64,000 nucleotides of DNA, from positions 1-64,000 of the forward strand of contig JACPFU010000038.1 of NCBI GenBank assembly GCA_016182785.1. The letters are read 5' to 3'. The first letter of the stretch is position 1, and every line of letters begins with the position of its first letter. The position numbers and the translations under genes are program-made. Below are positions 55,649-64,000 of this stretch, in pieces. Under the pieces are notes generated by a model. That model saw only the letters and a list, made by a program, of their open reading frames with translations, searched no databases and had not been told where the DNA came from. Source of the DNA: Lysobacterales bacterium (GTDB lineage: Bacteria; Pseudomonadota; Gammaproteobacteria; Xanthomonadales; Ahniellaceae).

Positions 55649-56902
55649 ATGTTGCAACGGATCTGCTGGCGGCTCGCGACCGCGGCGCTTGTGCTCGCGA
55701 CCGCGAACTTCGCATTCGCGCAACCGGTTTCCCAAGGTCGCCTGCTGGCGCCGGACGCGGTGGCTGGCAATGGCTTCGGCCGCGGCCTGGATGTGGATGG
55801 CGATGTCGCGGTGATCGCGGCGAGGACCGGGGTGTTGCCTTATGTGTGGGAGCGCATCGCAGGCGTCTGGCAGCCGGTGGCGCGGCTCGATCCGGGCGAA
55901 GACATCGGCACGGTGGCCTATGGCTATGCGGTCGCGGTCAGCGGCCAGCGCATTGCGGTCGGCGCACCGGAATCGCCGTCTGCAGGGCCGCGTCGCAGTT
56001 CGGTGCACGTGTTCGAGAAGGTCGACGGAAGCTGGGTCCATGCCGCCAAGCTCACGGTGACCGAGGCGCAGACCGACGACTTCTTCGGCGGCGCGGTCGA
56101 TCTCTCCGGCGACCGCCTGCTGGTCGGTGCCGAGGGGGCGCATCTGGGCATGGCGCAGGTGCAGGGCGTGGCCTACGTCTTCGCGAAGGGCCCATCCGGA
56201 TGGGTGCTCGAAGAGAAGCTGTACGGCACCGACAGCACCACCTACGACAACTTCGGCAAGAGTGTGGCGATCGATGGCGACCGCATCGTCATCGGTTGCA
56301 TCGGCGCCGACCATGGCCAGGGCGGGTCCTTCGATGGCGGCGCCGCCTACGTGTTCGAGCGCAGCGGCAACGACTGGTTGCAGTCGGCCAAGCTCGCGGC
56401 ACCCGTGCCCGCGAGCAACGAGCAGTTCGGACGCAGCGTTGCAGTGTCCGGCGACACCATCGCCGCCGGGGTGCCGGGTGCGCGCGTGGGTTCGATGAAC
56501 TGGCGTGGCGCGGTGGACGTCTTCGAGCGCGTGGCCGGCGTCTGGCAGCACCGTACACGCGTCGTCGCGAGCGACGGTCGCGAGAACGAGTACTTCGGAC
56601 AAACCGGGCTGGCGCTGACGCCGAGCCGGTTGTACGTCGGATCGCCCCAGCACCAGATCGACGACCAGTGGCTGGGATCGGTCTATGCCTATCGGCGCGA
56701 CGGCGGCGGGCAATGGTTGCAGTCCTCGCGCTTCGAGGCCTACGACGGCGTTCCCGGACAGTCCTTCGGTGGCTGGATCGGCGCGTCCAGCAACCACGTG
56801 CTGGTCGGCGCGCAGGGCCACGACCAGAGTCGCGGCGCGGTCTACGTGCTGTTCGACGGGCTGCTGTTCAAGGACGGATTCGAGGCGCCTGCGGCACCCT
56901 AG
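55649..56902 (+). CDS. Exported seven-repeat FG-GAP protein with LFKDGFE tail
   Basis: The 417-residue protein has a signal peptide (MLQRICWRLATAALVLATANFAFA). Seven FG-GAP-like repeats follow: VDGDVAVIAA, VSGQRIAVGAP, LSGDRLLVGAE, IDGDRIVIGC, VSGDTIAAGVP, LTPSRLYVGSP and SSNHVLVGAQG. These fit a seven-bladed beta-propeller. It ends LLFKDGFEAPAAP, which shares the F-x-DGFE element with another exported protein here. Upstream frame extending to 55478 is not signal-like. No enzyme signature is visible. Confidence 0.88.
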   Translation: MLQRICWRLATAALVLATANFAFAQPVSQGRLLAPDAVAGNGFGRGLDVDGDVAVIAARTGVLPYVWERIAGVWQPVARLDPGEDIGTVAYGYAVAVSGQRIAVGAPESPSAGPRRSSVHVFEKVDGSWVHAAKLTVTEAQTDDFFGGAVDLSGDRLLVGAEGAHLGMAQVQGVAYVFAKGPSGWVLEEKLYGTDSTTYDNFGKSVAIDGDRIVIGCIGADHGQGGSFDGGAAYVFERSGNDWLQSAKLAAPVPASNEQFGRSVAVSGDTIAAGVPGARVGSMNWRGAVDVFERVAGVWQHRTRVVASDGRENEYFGQTGLALTPSRLYVGSPQHQIDDQWLGSVYAYRRDGGGQWLQSSRFEAYDGVPGQSFGGWIGASSNHVLVGAQGHDQSRGAVYVLFDGLLFKDGFEAPAAP

Positions 56903-56959
56903 CCGCGCGCCCCCGGAGTCGCACGGGAGCATGGTTTCGGCGTTACAGTCCGGCGCAGC

Positions 56960-58240
56960 ATGAATGCCCTCCCCGCCAACTGGATCGAGATCGTGGACGC
57001 CTTCGGGGCCGGCGTCTACGTGTTGATGGCAGCAACGCATTTCGACCTCTGGTGGCATCGGCGGGATCGCCCGAGCCACTTCTGGCTGGCGCTGTCCGCG
57101 ACCGGGGCGCTGCTGGTGAACACCACCGGCGCGCTCGCGCGCGAACTCTCGCCCGATATCCCGCGTTTCCTCGCCGTCCTGAACATGCTTGGGGTTACGC
57201 TGGCACTGGTCAGTCTGTTCGAACTGGTGCAGACCGTCGGACAGCGCAGGTCGGGCCGCATCGTGCGCGGTCTTGAGCTCGCCGTATTCCTGCCGACCTT
57301 GGCGATGATGCTGACCGGTTCGGCCAGCGTGGCGCCGGCGCTGTATCTGCTGAGCCTCGGATTCCTCGTGGCCGCCCTGTTCCACGCGATCCGCGACGCA
57401 ACACGCGGCGACCCGGAGGCGCGCACGCTCGCGACCGGGCTGGTGCTGCTGCTGGCCACGCTGATCTACGACGTGCTCTCGGAACTGCGCATCGTGGCGC
57501 GCATCGACGGCGCCCCGGTGCTGGGCTTCACCCTGCTGTTCCTGTCCGCGGCACGCGCGCTCAGCACGCGCTACGACCGCGAGTACCGCGAACTGGTCGC
57601 GCTGCGCGCGGATCTGGAACAGCGCGTGGCGACGCGCACCGCGGCGCTCGGCGAGGCCAATCTGCAGCTCGGCATCCTGGCGCGCACCGACGCGCTCACC
57701 GGGCTCGCGAACCGGCGCAGCTTCGTCGAGCAGGTGAACGCGCTGGCAGCCGCGCATCGGGGCGCGATCCTGATGATCGACATCGACCACTTCAAGCGCA
57801 TCAACGATGGCCACGGCCACGATATCGGCGACGCCACGCTGCGCGCGGTCGCCGCCACCCTGCGCGACGCACTTCGTCCCGGCGACGTGCTGGCGCGCTG
57901 GGGCGGCGAGGAGTTCATCGCCTTGCTGCCGGATCGCGATCGCAGCGACGCGCTCGGTGTCGCCGAGTCGCTGCGCTCGGCGATCGCCGGAGTGGTGGTC
58001 GCGGTCGCCGACGGCACGCTCGCGCTCACCGCCTCGATCGGCGTCGCCACGCACACCGCAACCCAGGCGCTCGACGACAGCATCCGCAACGCCGATCGGG
58101 CGCTCTACCAGGCCAAACAGCAAGGCCGCAACCGCGTCGTGGCGGCTGTGGAAGCGCATCCTTCACTTGATCGCTCGCCCGATCCAGTAGTTTGGTCGAC
58201 GACGGTGGTGGGCGATCGCGAGAATCACGACTTGCGCTGA
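56960..58240 (+). CDS. Multi-pass membrane GGDEF diguanylate cyclase
   Basis: The 426-residue protein has about six hydrophobic segments in residues 10-205, a coiled coil (RELVALRADLEQRV), and a GGDEF domain. The domain has TDALTGLANRRSF, DIDHFKRINDGHGHDIGD and RWGGEEF near 312-318, all intact, predicting cyclic-di-GMP synthesis. After the usual end (QGRNRVVAAVE) there is a 25-residue tail read from the antisense of the parE-type gene, so the original 3' end was probably altered. Confidence 0.92.
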   Translation: MNALPANWIEIVDAFGAGVYVLMAATHFDLWWHRRDRPSHFWLALSATGALLVNTTGALARELSPDIPRFLAVLNMLGVTLALVSLFELVQTVGQRRSGRIVRGLELAVFLPTLAMMLTGSASVAPALYLLSLGFLVAALFHAIRDATRGDPEARTLATGLVLLLATLIYDVLSELRIVARIDGAPVLGFTLLFLSAARALSTRYDREYRELVALRADLEQRVATRTAALGEANLQLGILARTDALTGLANRRSFVEQVNALAAAHRGAILMIDIDHFKRINDGHGHDIGDATLRAVAATLRDALRPGDVLARWGGEEFIALLPDRDRSDALGVAESLRSAIAGVVVAVADGTLALTASIGVATHTATQALDDSIRNADRALYQAKQQGRNRVVAAVEAHPSLDRSPDPVVWSTTVVGDRENHDLR

Positions 58241-58462
58241 CTCGACGCGGAAGATGACATCGAACGGAAAGCGCTTGAGTCCGGCTTTGCGGATTGCCGG
58301 CGGTGTCACGACCGGATAACTCTCCGGCGAGGCGCATACGCACGCCATGATTGCCTCGAACTCGACCAGGTAGTCCGCGCCCAATCCACGCAGACGCCCT
58401 TCATAAAACGCGACCTCATCGAGATGCTCGCGCAGAGCGGCACGGTGGAAGCCGAAGTTCAT
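58163..58462 (-). CDS. ParE/RelE-family toxin
   Basis: The 99-residue protein begins [20 protein letters not shown] and ends [19 protein letters not shown], the ParE/RelE core pattern with a histidine/arginine-rich C-terminal strand. ParE members poison gyrase; RelE members cleave mRNA; I cannot tell which. It follows its antitoxin with a 4-base overlap. Its 3' end overlaps the GGDEF gene by 78 bases on the opposite strand. Confidence 0.87.
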   Translation of the reverse strand: MNFGFHRAALREHLDEVAFYEGRLRGLGADYLVEFEAIMACVCASPESYPVVTPPAIRKAGLKRFPFDVIFRVESAQVVILAIAHHRRRPNYWIGRAIK

Positions 58463-58683
58463 CGCAACAACAGACGTGCGGCGCTGCGCGCTTCCTCCGA
58501 CGACACCGTGTCGGCCATTCCGCTGTCAATCTCGGCCGCTCGGCGCGCGGCTTCGCCATGCCAGGCCCTGGCGATCTCTTCCTCGCTCTGTTCCTCAAGA
58601 CTGAGCAGCAGCTTGTGCGTCAGCGCGGCGCGCTCTTCAAGGGGCAAACGCAGGGCGGCTTCTTCGAGCGAGGTGGCATTCAT
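58459..58683 (-). CDS. Antitoxin, addiction-module (TIGR02574) type
   Basis: The 74-residue protein is strongly acidic/helical: [20 protein letters not shown], then [20 protein letters not shown]. The LPxxERxxLxxxLLxSL pattern is that of small addiction-module antitoxins. The start codon is preceded by AGGAAGCGG. It is translated first and overlaps the toxin gene by 4 bases, so the pair is coupled. Confidence 0.85.
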   Translation of the reverse strand: MNATSLEEAALRLPLEERAALTHKLLLSLEEQSEEEIARAWHGEAARRAAEIDSGMADTVSSEEARSAARLLLR

Positions 58684-58819
58684 GACGTCCGCTTCCTGAC
58701 AGCAGTTGGGCAGGATTTTGGGCGATGCGAGCCCGCAATTCCAGCACTTCTGCGCTTGCCGCGGCGGGCTCCGCCGCAGGCGCGTCGGTCCGCCCCCCGG
58801 AGTTCGACAGGAACCGCAT
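58637..58819 (-). CDS. Possible small coupled ORF after the CpeT-like gene
   Basis: A 60-residue frame starts at 58819, where its ATG overlaps the CpeT-like stop (TGATG), and runs into the antitoxin gene. It reads [20 protein letters not shown] and later [15 protein letters not shown]. The coupling context is suggestive, but there is no recognisable family and the 3' half overlaps the antitoxin start. It may be a decayed remnant. Confidence 0.25.
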   Translation of the reverse strand: MRFLSNSGGRTDAPAAEPAAASAEVLELRARIAQNPAQLLSGSGRHECHLARRSRPAFAP

Positions 58820-59454
58820 CAGCGCGCTTGCTTCACGAATTCGTAGGGTCCGGCGGTGGCGCCCCAGACTTGTTTGCCGCTGGCGTCGAAGCCGCGGTCC
58901 CAGGAGTGGAAGCGACCGGCGACGATGGTGGCTTCCGAGGTGGCGTAGCTGGCGCCGCGCAGGTCGCTCGGGCAGCTGCGTTCGCCGGTGCGACCGACGT
59001 AGCTGCCATCGTCGCGGCGCTGCAGGCGCAGCTCGCAGCCGCTGCGCGGCAGCAGTTGCGCGGGATCGAGCGAATCGAGCTTGGCGGGGTCGTGCTGGGC
59101 GCCGACGAAGCGCAGCACATCACCCGGCAATTCGTAGACCTCGCTGACGACACCGTCGGCCTCGCCACGCAAGCGGTAGATGCGTTGGCGATACGGCTTG
59201 TCTTCGCTGCCGGCGATCGCCTGCTCGACATAGAGCCAGGGGCCATCGCTGCGATTGCTCCAGATCGGCCGCATCGACAGCAGCACCTCGAAGTAGGCTG
59301 GGTCGCGTTCGGCTTGCGCGCGGCTGGAAAAATCACCGCTCAGATGCCCGAGCAGCTCGTCGAGCGAAGCGCGGGCCGACGTTGCGTCACGGGTGACGGC
59401 GCAGGCGGCGATCGTAGCGAGCAACACGACGACGAGCACGATACGACGGATCAT
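58819..59454 (-). CDS. CpeT/CpcT-family (DUF1001) lipoprotein
   Basis: The 211-residue protein has a lipoprotein signal (MIRRIVLVVVLLATIAAC) with the cysteine after IAA. LDELLGHLSGDFSSRAQAER, PIWSNRSDGPWLYVEQAIAG and YRQRIYRL are present, the pattern of CpcT/CpeT. In cyanobacteria those proteins attach bilins to phycobiliproteins. Non-photosynthetic members like this one are of unknown function, probably small-molecule-binding calycins in the envelope. It diverges from the amidase gene. Confidence 0.83.
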   Translation of the reverse strand: MIRRIVLVVVLLATIAACAVTRDATSARASLDELLGHLSGDFSSRAQAERDPAYFEVLLSMRPIWSNRSDGPWLYVEQAIAGSEDKPYRQRIYRLRGEADGVVSEVYELPGDVLRFVGAQHDPAKLDSLDPAQLLPRSGCELRLQRRDDGSYVGRTGERSCPSDLRGASYATSEATIVAGRFHSWDRGFDASGKQVWGATAGPYEFVKQAR

Positions 59455-59590
59455 GGGATCTCCAGTCTGCGGACGCGGAACGCCGGCGCAATGCTTGCGC
59501 CCGGGCGCGGCGTTGGCAAGCGCCTCGGTTATGCTCGGCGCGGGCCCTCGCTCGTGTCGGGGGCAGTGCAACGAGGCGACGCCGTCCACC

Positions 59591-61165
59591 ATGAGCGCAC
59601 TCTGGCAATTGACCGCAACGCAGTGGCTGCAGCGGCTGCTGCGCGGGGAGGTCTCGGCACGCGAGTCGGTGGACGCGCAGATCGCGCGCATCGAGGCGGT
59701 GAATCCGGTGATCAACGCGTTGGTCGTCGAGCGCTTCGCTGCGGCGCGCGCCGAGGCGGACGCCGCCGACGCCAGGCGCGGACGCGCTGCCGTGTGCGGG
59801 CCGCTGCACGGATTGCCGGTCAGCATCAAGGAATGCCTTGCCGTCGCCGGGACCGCGGCAACCGGAGGGCTGCTGCCGCGCAAGTCGGTGATCGACACCA
59901 GCGACGACCCGCATGTCGCCCGCCTGCGCGCGGCCGGCGCGATCGTGCTCGGCAAGACCAACGTGCCGCAATTGATGGCCTTCGTCGAAACCGAGAACCC
60001 GGTGTACGGACTGACGCGCAACCCGTGGCATGGCGAACGCGCCTGTGGCGGCTCGACCGGTGGCGAAGGCGCGCTGATCGCCGCCGGCGGTTCGCCGCTT
60101 GGGCTCGGCACCGACATCGGCGGCAGCATCCGCGTGCCGGCGGCGTTCTGCGGCATCTTCGGGCTGAAACCCGGCAACGGCCGCAGCAACGACGCCTGCG
60201 GCCTCGGCTTCTCGGCGGGGCAGCGTGCGATCGTCTCGCAGGCCGGCGTGCTGGCGCGCTGCAGCGCCGACATCGAACTCGGCACGCGTGTCGTGTTCGG
60301 CGAGTTCGACGCGAACCGCAGCAGCGCTCCGCTGGCGGCACTCGCCGATCCGCGCCAGATCGACCTGGCGACGCTGCGGGTCGCGCTGTTCGAGACCGAT
60401 GGCGTGTTCCCGGCGCATGCCGCCGGGCGGCGCGCGGTGCGCGAAGCCGCCGACCACCTGCGCACGCAGGGTGTGTTCGTCGAGGCCTGGACACCGCCAC
60501 CGCTGATCGAGGCCCAGGAGCTGTTCTATCACCTGCTGTCGAGCGACCGTGGCGCCGAAATCCGCCGCCAGCTCGAAGGCTCGCCGGTGGACCCGCGCAT
60601 TGCCCGGCTCAAGTTCTTCGCCTCGCGCGGACGCCTGTTCAACCACGCCGTCGCAGCGTTGCTGCGCGCGTTCGGACAGATCAGCGCCGCCGAGATGCTG
60701 TCCTGCTTCGGCCACGGCGACACCGACCACTACTGGCGCAGCGTGATCCGTCGCCAGCAATTCGAGCAGCGCTTCCACGCGCAGTTGCAGGCCGCCGGTT
60801 TCGATGCCGTGCTGATGCCCGCCTTCGGCACGCCGCCGTATCGGCACGGCCAGGCCGCGGACCTCGGCCTCGCGGGCACCTACTCGTCGCTGTGGAATGT
60901 GCTCGGCTGGCCGGCCGGCATCGTGCCGGTGACGCGCATCCGCGCCGACGAAGCCGTCGGCCGCGCGACCACGCGCGATCGCGCCACCCACGCTGCGCAC
61001 CACTGCGAACGCGACGCCACCGGCCTGCCGGTCGCGGTGCAACTGGCCGCGCCGCCCTGGCAGGAAGCGCGCGTACTGGCACTGATGCAGGCGCTGGAGA
61101 CGCACGTGCGGCCGACTCCGGACTTCCCATTGACCCCCATCGACCCTGCCCGGCCAGAATCATGA
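59591..61165 (+). CDS. Amidase-signature family hydrolase
   Basis: The 524-residue protein has the Ser-cisSer-Lys triad of amidase-signature enzymes. Lys79 lies in LPVSIKECL, GGSTGGEGALIAAGGSPLG spans about 152-170 and DIGGSIRVP about 176-184. The C-terminal region has a substrate pocket with AGTYSSLWNVLGWPAGIVPV. Context does not identify the substrate; FAAH-like acyl amides are possible. The start at 59591 begins MSALWQLTATQ. It overlaps the DUF2721 gene by 4 bases. Confidence 0.9.
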   Translation: MSALWQLTATQWLQRLLRGEVSARESVDAQIARIEAVNPVINALVVERFAAARAEADAADARRGRAAVCGPLHGLPVSIKECLAVAGTAATGGLLPRKSVIDTSDDPHVARLRAAGAIVLGKTNVPQLMAFVETENPVYGLTRNPWHGERACGGSTGGEGALIAAGGSPLGLGTDIGGSIRVPAAFCGIFGLKPGNGRSNDACGLGFSAGQRAIVSQAGVLARCSADIELGTRVVFGEFDANRSSAPLAALADPRQIDLATLRVALFETDGVFPAHAAGRRAVREAADHLRTQGVFVEAWTPPPLIEAQELFYHLLSSDRGAEIRRQLEGSPVDPRIARLKFFASRGRLFNHAVAALLRAFGQISAAEMLSCFGHGDTDHYWRSVIRRQQFEQRFHAQLQAAGFDAVLMPAFGTPPYRHGQAADLGLAGTYSSLWNVLGWPAGIVPVTRIRADEAVGRATTRDRATHAAHHCERDATGLPVAVQLAAPPWQEARVLALMQALETHVRPTPDFPLTPIDPARPES

Positions 61166-61632
61166 TCCCGAACCTCGGTACCCCCGGCATTGCCCATGCC
61201 ATCCAGCTCGCGGTGGCGCCGGTGTTCCTGCTCTCGGGCGTCGCAGCGCTGCTGGCGGTGATCACCAACCGCCTCGCCCGCATCGTCGATCGGGCCCGCG
61301 ACCTGGAGGCCGTGGCGCAGGCCGAAGGCGATGCCGGCCGCGATGCCCGCGCCGAGCTGCGCGTGCTGGCACAGCGCGGGCGCGTGGTCAGCCGCTCGAT
61401 CGCGCTGTGCACGCTGACCGCGCTGCTGATCGCCGCGGTGATCGCGCTGATGTTCATCGGCGCGTTCTTTGCGTTCGATGCCTCGGTGCCGGTGGCGCTG
61501 CTGTTCATCGCCGCGATGCTGTCGGTGATCGCCGCGCTGGCGCTGTTCCTGCGCGAAGTGCACCTGGCGCTGTCGACGCTGCGCTTCGGCGGCGCCACCT
61601 TCGTCGAGCTCAGCCGCCGCGATCCGGATTGA
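61162..61632 (+). CDS. DUF2721 membrane protein
   Basis: The 156-residue protein has a hydrophobic N-terminal segment (IQLAVAPVFLLSGVAALLAV). The conserved VITNRLARIVDRARDLE helix and two C-terminal helices (SIALCTLTALLIAAVIALMF; LFIAAMLSVIAALALFL) give the DUF2721 topology. Its function is unknown. Start and amidase stop overlap by 4 bases. Confidence 0.87.
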   Translation: MIPNLGTPGIAHAIQLAVAPVFLLSGVAALLAVITNRLARIVDRARDLEAVAQAEGDAGRDARAELRVLAQRGRVVSRSIALCTLTALLIAAVIALMFIGAFFAFDASVPVALLFIAAMLSVIAALALFLREVHLALSTLRFGGATFVELSRRDPD

Positions 61633-61691
61633 CCGCGGTCAGTCACACGCATCGTGGCGGCGCTAGGATTCGATCGACACCGGAATCCGCC

Positions 61692-63848
61692 ATGACCCGA
61701 CCCGACCGCGTCCACGACATCGACAGCGCGCTCGCGCGCATCCTCGAACGCTGCCCGCGCGACATCGTCGCCGCCGCACCGCTCGGGCTCGGCAAGCCCA
61801 ATCGCCTGCTCAATGCGGTCTACCGCGCAGTACGCAACGACGCCAGCCGTTCGCTGCAGCTGTTCACCGCGCTGTCGCTGGCGCGGCCGCAGCCGAAGCC
61901 GGGACTGGAAGCGCGCTTCGCGCAGCCGTTCATCGAGCGCCACTTCGGGCCCGACTACCCCGACCTCGACTACGTGCTCGACCTGCGCGCCGGGCGCGCG
62001 CCGGCCAACGTCACCGTGCACGAGTTCTACTTCCAGTCGGGTGCATGGCTCGGCGTCGAGGCGGCGCAGCGCCACTACGCCTCGATCAACTACACCCACG
62101 TCGCGCGCGACATGGCCGCGCGCAGTCCGACCCTGCTGGTGCAATTGGTCGCGCGCCGCGGCGACCGCCTCAGCCTGTCGTGCAACCCGGACGTCACCCT
62201 GGAACTGCTGGAACGCATGGCCGCGAACGGCCAGCCGCGGCCCTACGTCGTCGCCGTGGTGCATCCGCAGTTGCCGTTCCTCGGCAACGACGCCGAGGTG
62301 GGTCTCGATTTCGCCGACCTGCTGGTCGAGGACCCCGGCGAATCGCACCGCTTGTTCGCGTTGCCGCGCGAGCCGGTGTTGCCGAGCGAGCATGCAATCG
62401 GCCTGCACGCCGCCAGCATCGTCCAGGACGGCGGCACCCTGCAGATCGGCATCGGCGCGCTGTCGGACGCGATCGTGCACGCGCTGCTCTGGCGCGACCG
62501 CGACCCCGCTGCCTTCGATCGCAGCGTGCGCGCACTCGGCGCGCAGCGCAGCGAGCGCCTGCCCTACGAAACCACGAAGTTCGAGCGCGGCCTGTACGGC
62601 GCCAGCGAAATGGTGATGGACGGGTTCATGCACCTGCGCCGCGCCGGCATCCTGCGCCGACATGTATTCGACGACCTCGGTCTGCAGCAGGTGTTGAACT
62701 CGGGTGCGGTTCGCGAAACCGCGGACGCGTCGACGATCGACCGCTTCATCGAGGCCGGCTTGATTTCGATGCAGCTCGACCGCCCGAGCCTGGAATGGTT
62801 GCAGAAGTTTGGCCTGGTCGATGCCGGCGCGACGCTGGTTGACGGCGAACTGCGCTGGCCGGATGGCATGCGCAGCGGCGCCGACCTCAGCGACCGCGGT
62901 GCCCGGCGCATGCTGATCGAACACGTCCAGGGCAAGCGCCTGCGCGGCGGCCGCTATCTGCACGGCGCCTTCTGGCTCGGCACGCGGCTGCTGCAGGAGT
63001 GGCTCGGCGCGCTCGACGGCGAGGACTACGACGGCCTGTGCATGACCCGAGTCGCGCACATCAACCAGCTCTATGGCGGGCGCGAAGCGCTCGACATCGC
63101 GCAGCGTCATCAGCCGCGCTTCTTCAACACCTGCATGATGGCGACGGTGTTCGGCGCCGCGGTTTCCGATGGCCTGGCCGATGGCCAGCTGGTGAGCGGC
63201 GTCGGTGGCCAGTACAACTTCGTCGCGATGGCACAGGAGATCCCCAACGGGCGCTCGGCGCTGACCCTGCGCGCGACCCGCGACAACGCCCACGGCACGC
63301 AGTCGAACATCGTCTGGAACTACGGCCACGTGACGATCCCGCGCCACCTGCGCGACCTGGTCATCACCGAGTACGGCATCGCCGACCTGCGCGGTGCCAC
63401 CGACGAGGAGTGCATCCAGCGCATGCTCGCGATCTGCGACGCGCGTTTCGTCGACGAGCTGGCGCGCACCGCCCGCGCCGCGGGCAAGCTCGCGCGCGAC
63501 TACGTGATCCCGGACGCGGTGCGCCTGAACACGCCGCAGGGACTGCACGACCGCCTGCACGCCACCGGCGCGCTGGCCGAGTTGCCGAAGTGGCCGTTCG
63601 GCGCCGACTTCGACACGACCGAACTGCAGCTGATCCCGGCGCTGCGTCAGCTCAAGGCACAGACCGCGACCCGCATCGGCCGCATCGGCGCGATTGCCCA
63701 TGCGTTGCTGCGCGCGCGCCGACTGCCGGCACACGAAGCCGCGCTTGCGCGCATGGGGCTCGCGGCTCCGGCCAGCAGCGAGGAGCGGCTCTACGTCAAG
63801 CTGCTGTGTGCGGCGCTCGACGCCAGCGCGGCGCCACACCCGCATTGA
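61692..63848 (+). CDS. Acetyl-CoA hydrolase/transferase family protein, N-terminally extended
   Basis: The 718-residue protein belongs to the CoA-transferase family I/acetyl-CoA hydrolase group. QDGGTLQIGIGALSDAIVHAL and HLGLHSE-like segments are followed by VGGQYNFVAMAQEIPNGRSA. The ITEYGIADLRGATDEEC motif at about 558-572 contains the catalytic glutamate. It is about 150-200 residues longer than the usual members; the extension is N-terminal and middle. CoA substrate is unknown. A weak AGGA-like site precedes the ATG at 61692, 59 bases after the DUF2721 stop. Confidence 0.85.
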   Translation: MTRPDRVHDIDSALARILERCPRDIVAAAPLGLGKPNRLLNAVYRAVRNDASRSLQLFTALSLARPQPKPGLEARFAQPFIERHFGPDYPDLDYVLDLRAGRAPANVTVHEFYFQSGAWLGVEAAQRHYASINYTHVARDMAARSPTLLVQLVARRGDRLSLSCNPDVTLELLERMAANGQPRPYVVAVVHPQLPFLGNDAEVGLDFADLLVEDPGESHRLFALPREPVLPSEHAIGLHAASIVQDGGTLQIGIGALSDAIVHALLWRDRDPAAFDRSVRALGAQRSERLPYETTKFERGLYGASEMVMDGFMHLRRAGILRRHVFDDLGLQQVLNSGAVRETADASTIDRFIEAGLISMQLDRPSLEWLQKFGLVDAGATLVDGELRWPDGMRSGADLSDRGARRMLIEHVQGKRLRGGRYLHGAFWLGTRLLQEWLGALDGEDYDGLCMTRVAHINQLYGGREALDIAQRHQPRFFNTCMMATVFGAAVSDGLADGQLVSGVGGQYNFVAMAQEIPNGRSALTLRATRDNAHGTQSNIVWNYGHVTIPRHLRDLVITEYGIADLRGATDEECIQRMLAICDARFVDELARTARAAGKLARDYVIPDAVRLNTPQGLHDRLHATGALAELPKWPFGADFDTTELQLIPALRQLKAQTATRIGRIGAIAHALLRARRLPAHEAALARMGLAAPASSEERLYVKLLCAALDASAAPHPH

Positions 63849-63930
63849 CCGCAATCAAGCCGCAGGCACGCGCATCCCGTAGAATGCGCGGCAGTCCTCC
63901 TTTGCGCGGCGCCCGCCGCGAAGCCACGGA

Positions 63931-64000
63931 ATGTCCTCGAACTTCATCAGCGAGCGCGTGCTCGACGTCCGTCATTGGACCGACGCCTACTTCAGCTTCA
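63931..64000 (+). CDS. fpr: Ferredoxin-NADP reductase, N-terminal fragment (runs off window)
   Basis: The last 23 codons read MSSNFISERVLDVRHWTDAY then FSF. This matches the N-terminus of bacterial Fpr enzymes (MSNxxxERVLSVHHWxDxLFSF). The rest is outside the window, so the assignment relies on a short but distinctive segment. Confidence 0.75.
   Translation, partial: MSSNFISERVLDVRHWTDAYFSF

Noticed and set aside
58351..63854. Long frames of 1093 codons (plus) and 1057 codons (minus) across the amidase, CpeT and CoA genes
   Set aside because: They cover multiple validated genes out of frame and translate to low-complexity sequence.

Overview
The window is about 64 kb of high-GC DNA, densely packed with genes in overlapping, translationally coupled operons. 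Protein families and gene order suggest a gammaproteobacterium of the Lysobacterales (Xanthomonadales) type. The supporting blocks are sdhCDAB-sdhE-ygfX-lolC-lolD-comEC, exbB-exbD-msbA-lpxK-kdsB, uvrC-pgsA-tRNA(Gly-Cys-Leu) and a PsrA-like regulator beside beta-oxidation genes. This placement rests on recalled synteny, not on a database search.

Left end (1-3.1 kb): an accessory zone. The right end of an IS256-family element interrupts an MmeI-type restriction/methyltransferase gene. A Gly-Cys-Leu tRNA operon follows, read leftward, with a clear promoter and two terminators. A BrnT/BrnA toxin-antitoxin pair sits between the tRNAs and pgsA. From 3.1 to 12.1 kb one leftward series encodes TolQ/TolR-like energisers (exbB, exbD), the lipid A flippase MsbA, LpxK, KdsB, a small tyrosine phosphatase, a thioredoxin-like/NHL protein, UvrC and PgsA.

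12.2-18.6 kb: an opposite-strand island of three secreted-protein genes. The first encodes a 1640-residue multidomain protein ending in a type-I dockerin. It is followed by two small exported proteins, each essentially one cohesin-like domain, and a third copy of that domain lies inside the large protein. The island splits the usual comEC-exbB neighbourhood and is the most unusual system in the window. From 18.6 to 27.2 kb the leftward envelope/respiration block resumes: an SDHAF4-like assembly factor, sdhC, sdhD, sdhA, sdhB, sdhE, ygfX, lolC, lolD, comEC. A long REP-like hairpin lies between sdhB and sdhE. ygfZ diverges from the block.

27.3-42.7 kb: central metabolism and housekeeping. Genes here encode a PhnD-type binding protein, a DUF1249 protein, the PEP synthase regulator diverging from ppsA, a PsrA-like regulator followed by a beta-oxidation pair, a glycosyltransferase, an APC permease, TatD and TcdA. 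From 42.8 kb to the end come a DUF349 protein, a secreted aspzincin peptidase, two GGDEF proteins, a cold-shock protein, and a TerB/Rieske oxygenase/unknown membrane protein operon. Glutathione peroxidase, class I fumarase, a seven-repeat FG-GAP protein, a ParE/antitoxin pair, a CpeT-like lipoprotein, an amidase, a DUF2721 protein, an acetyl-CoA hydrolase/transferase family protein and the first codons of a ferredoxin-NADP reductase complete the region. Three exported proteins share a C-terminal (I/L)FxDGFE-like motif.
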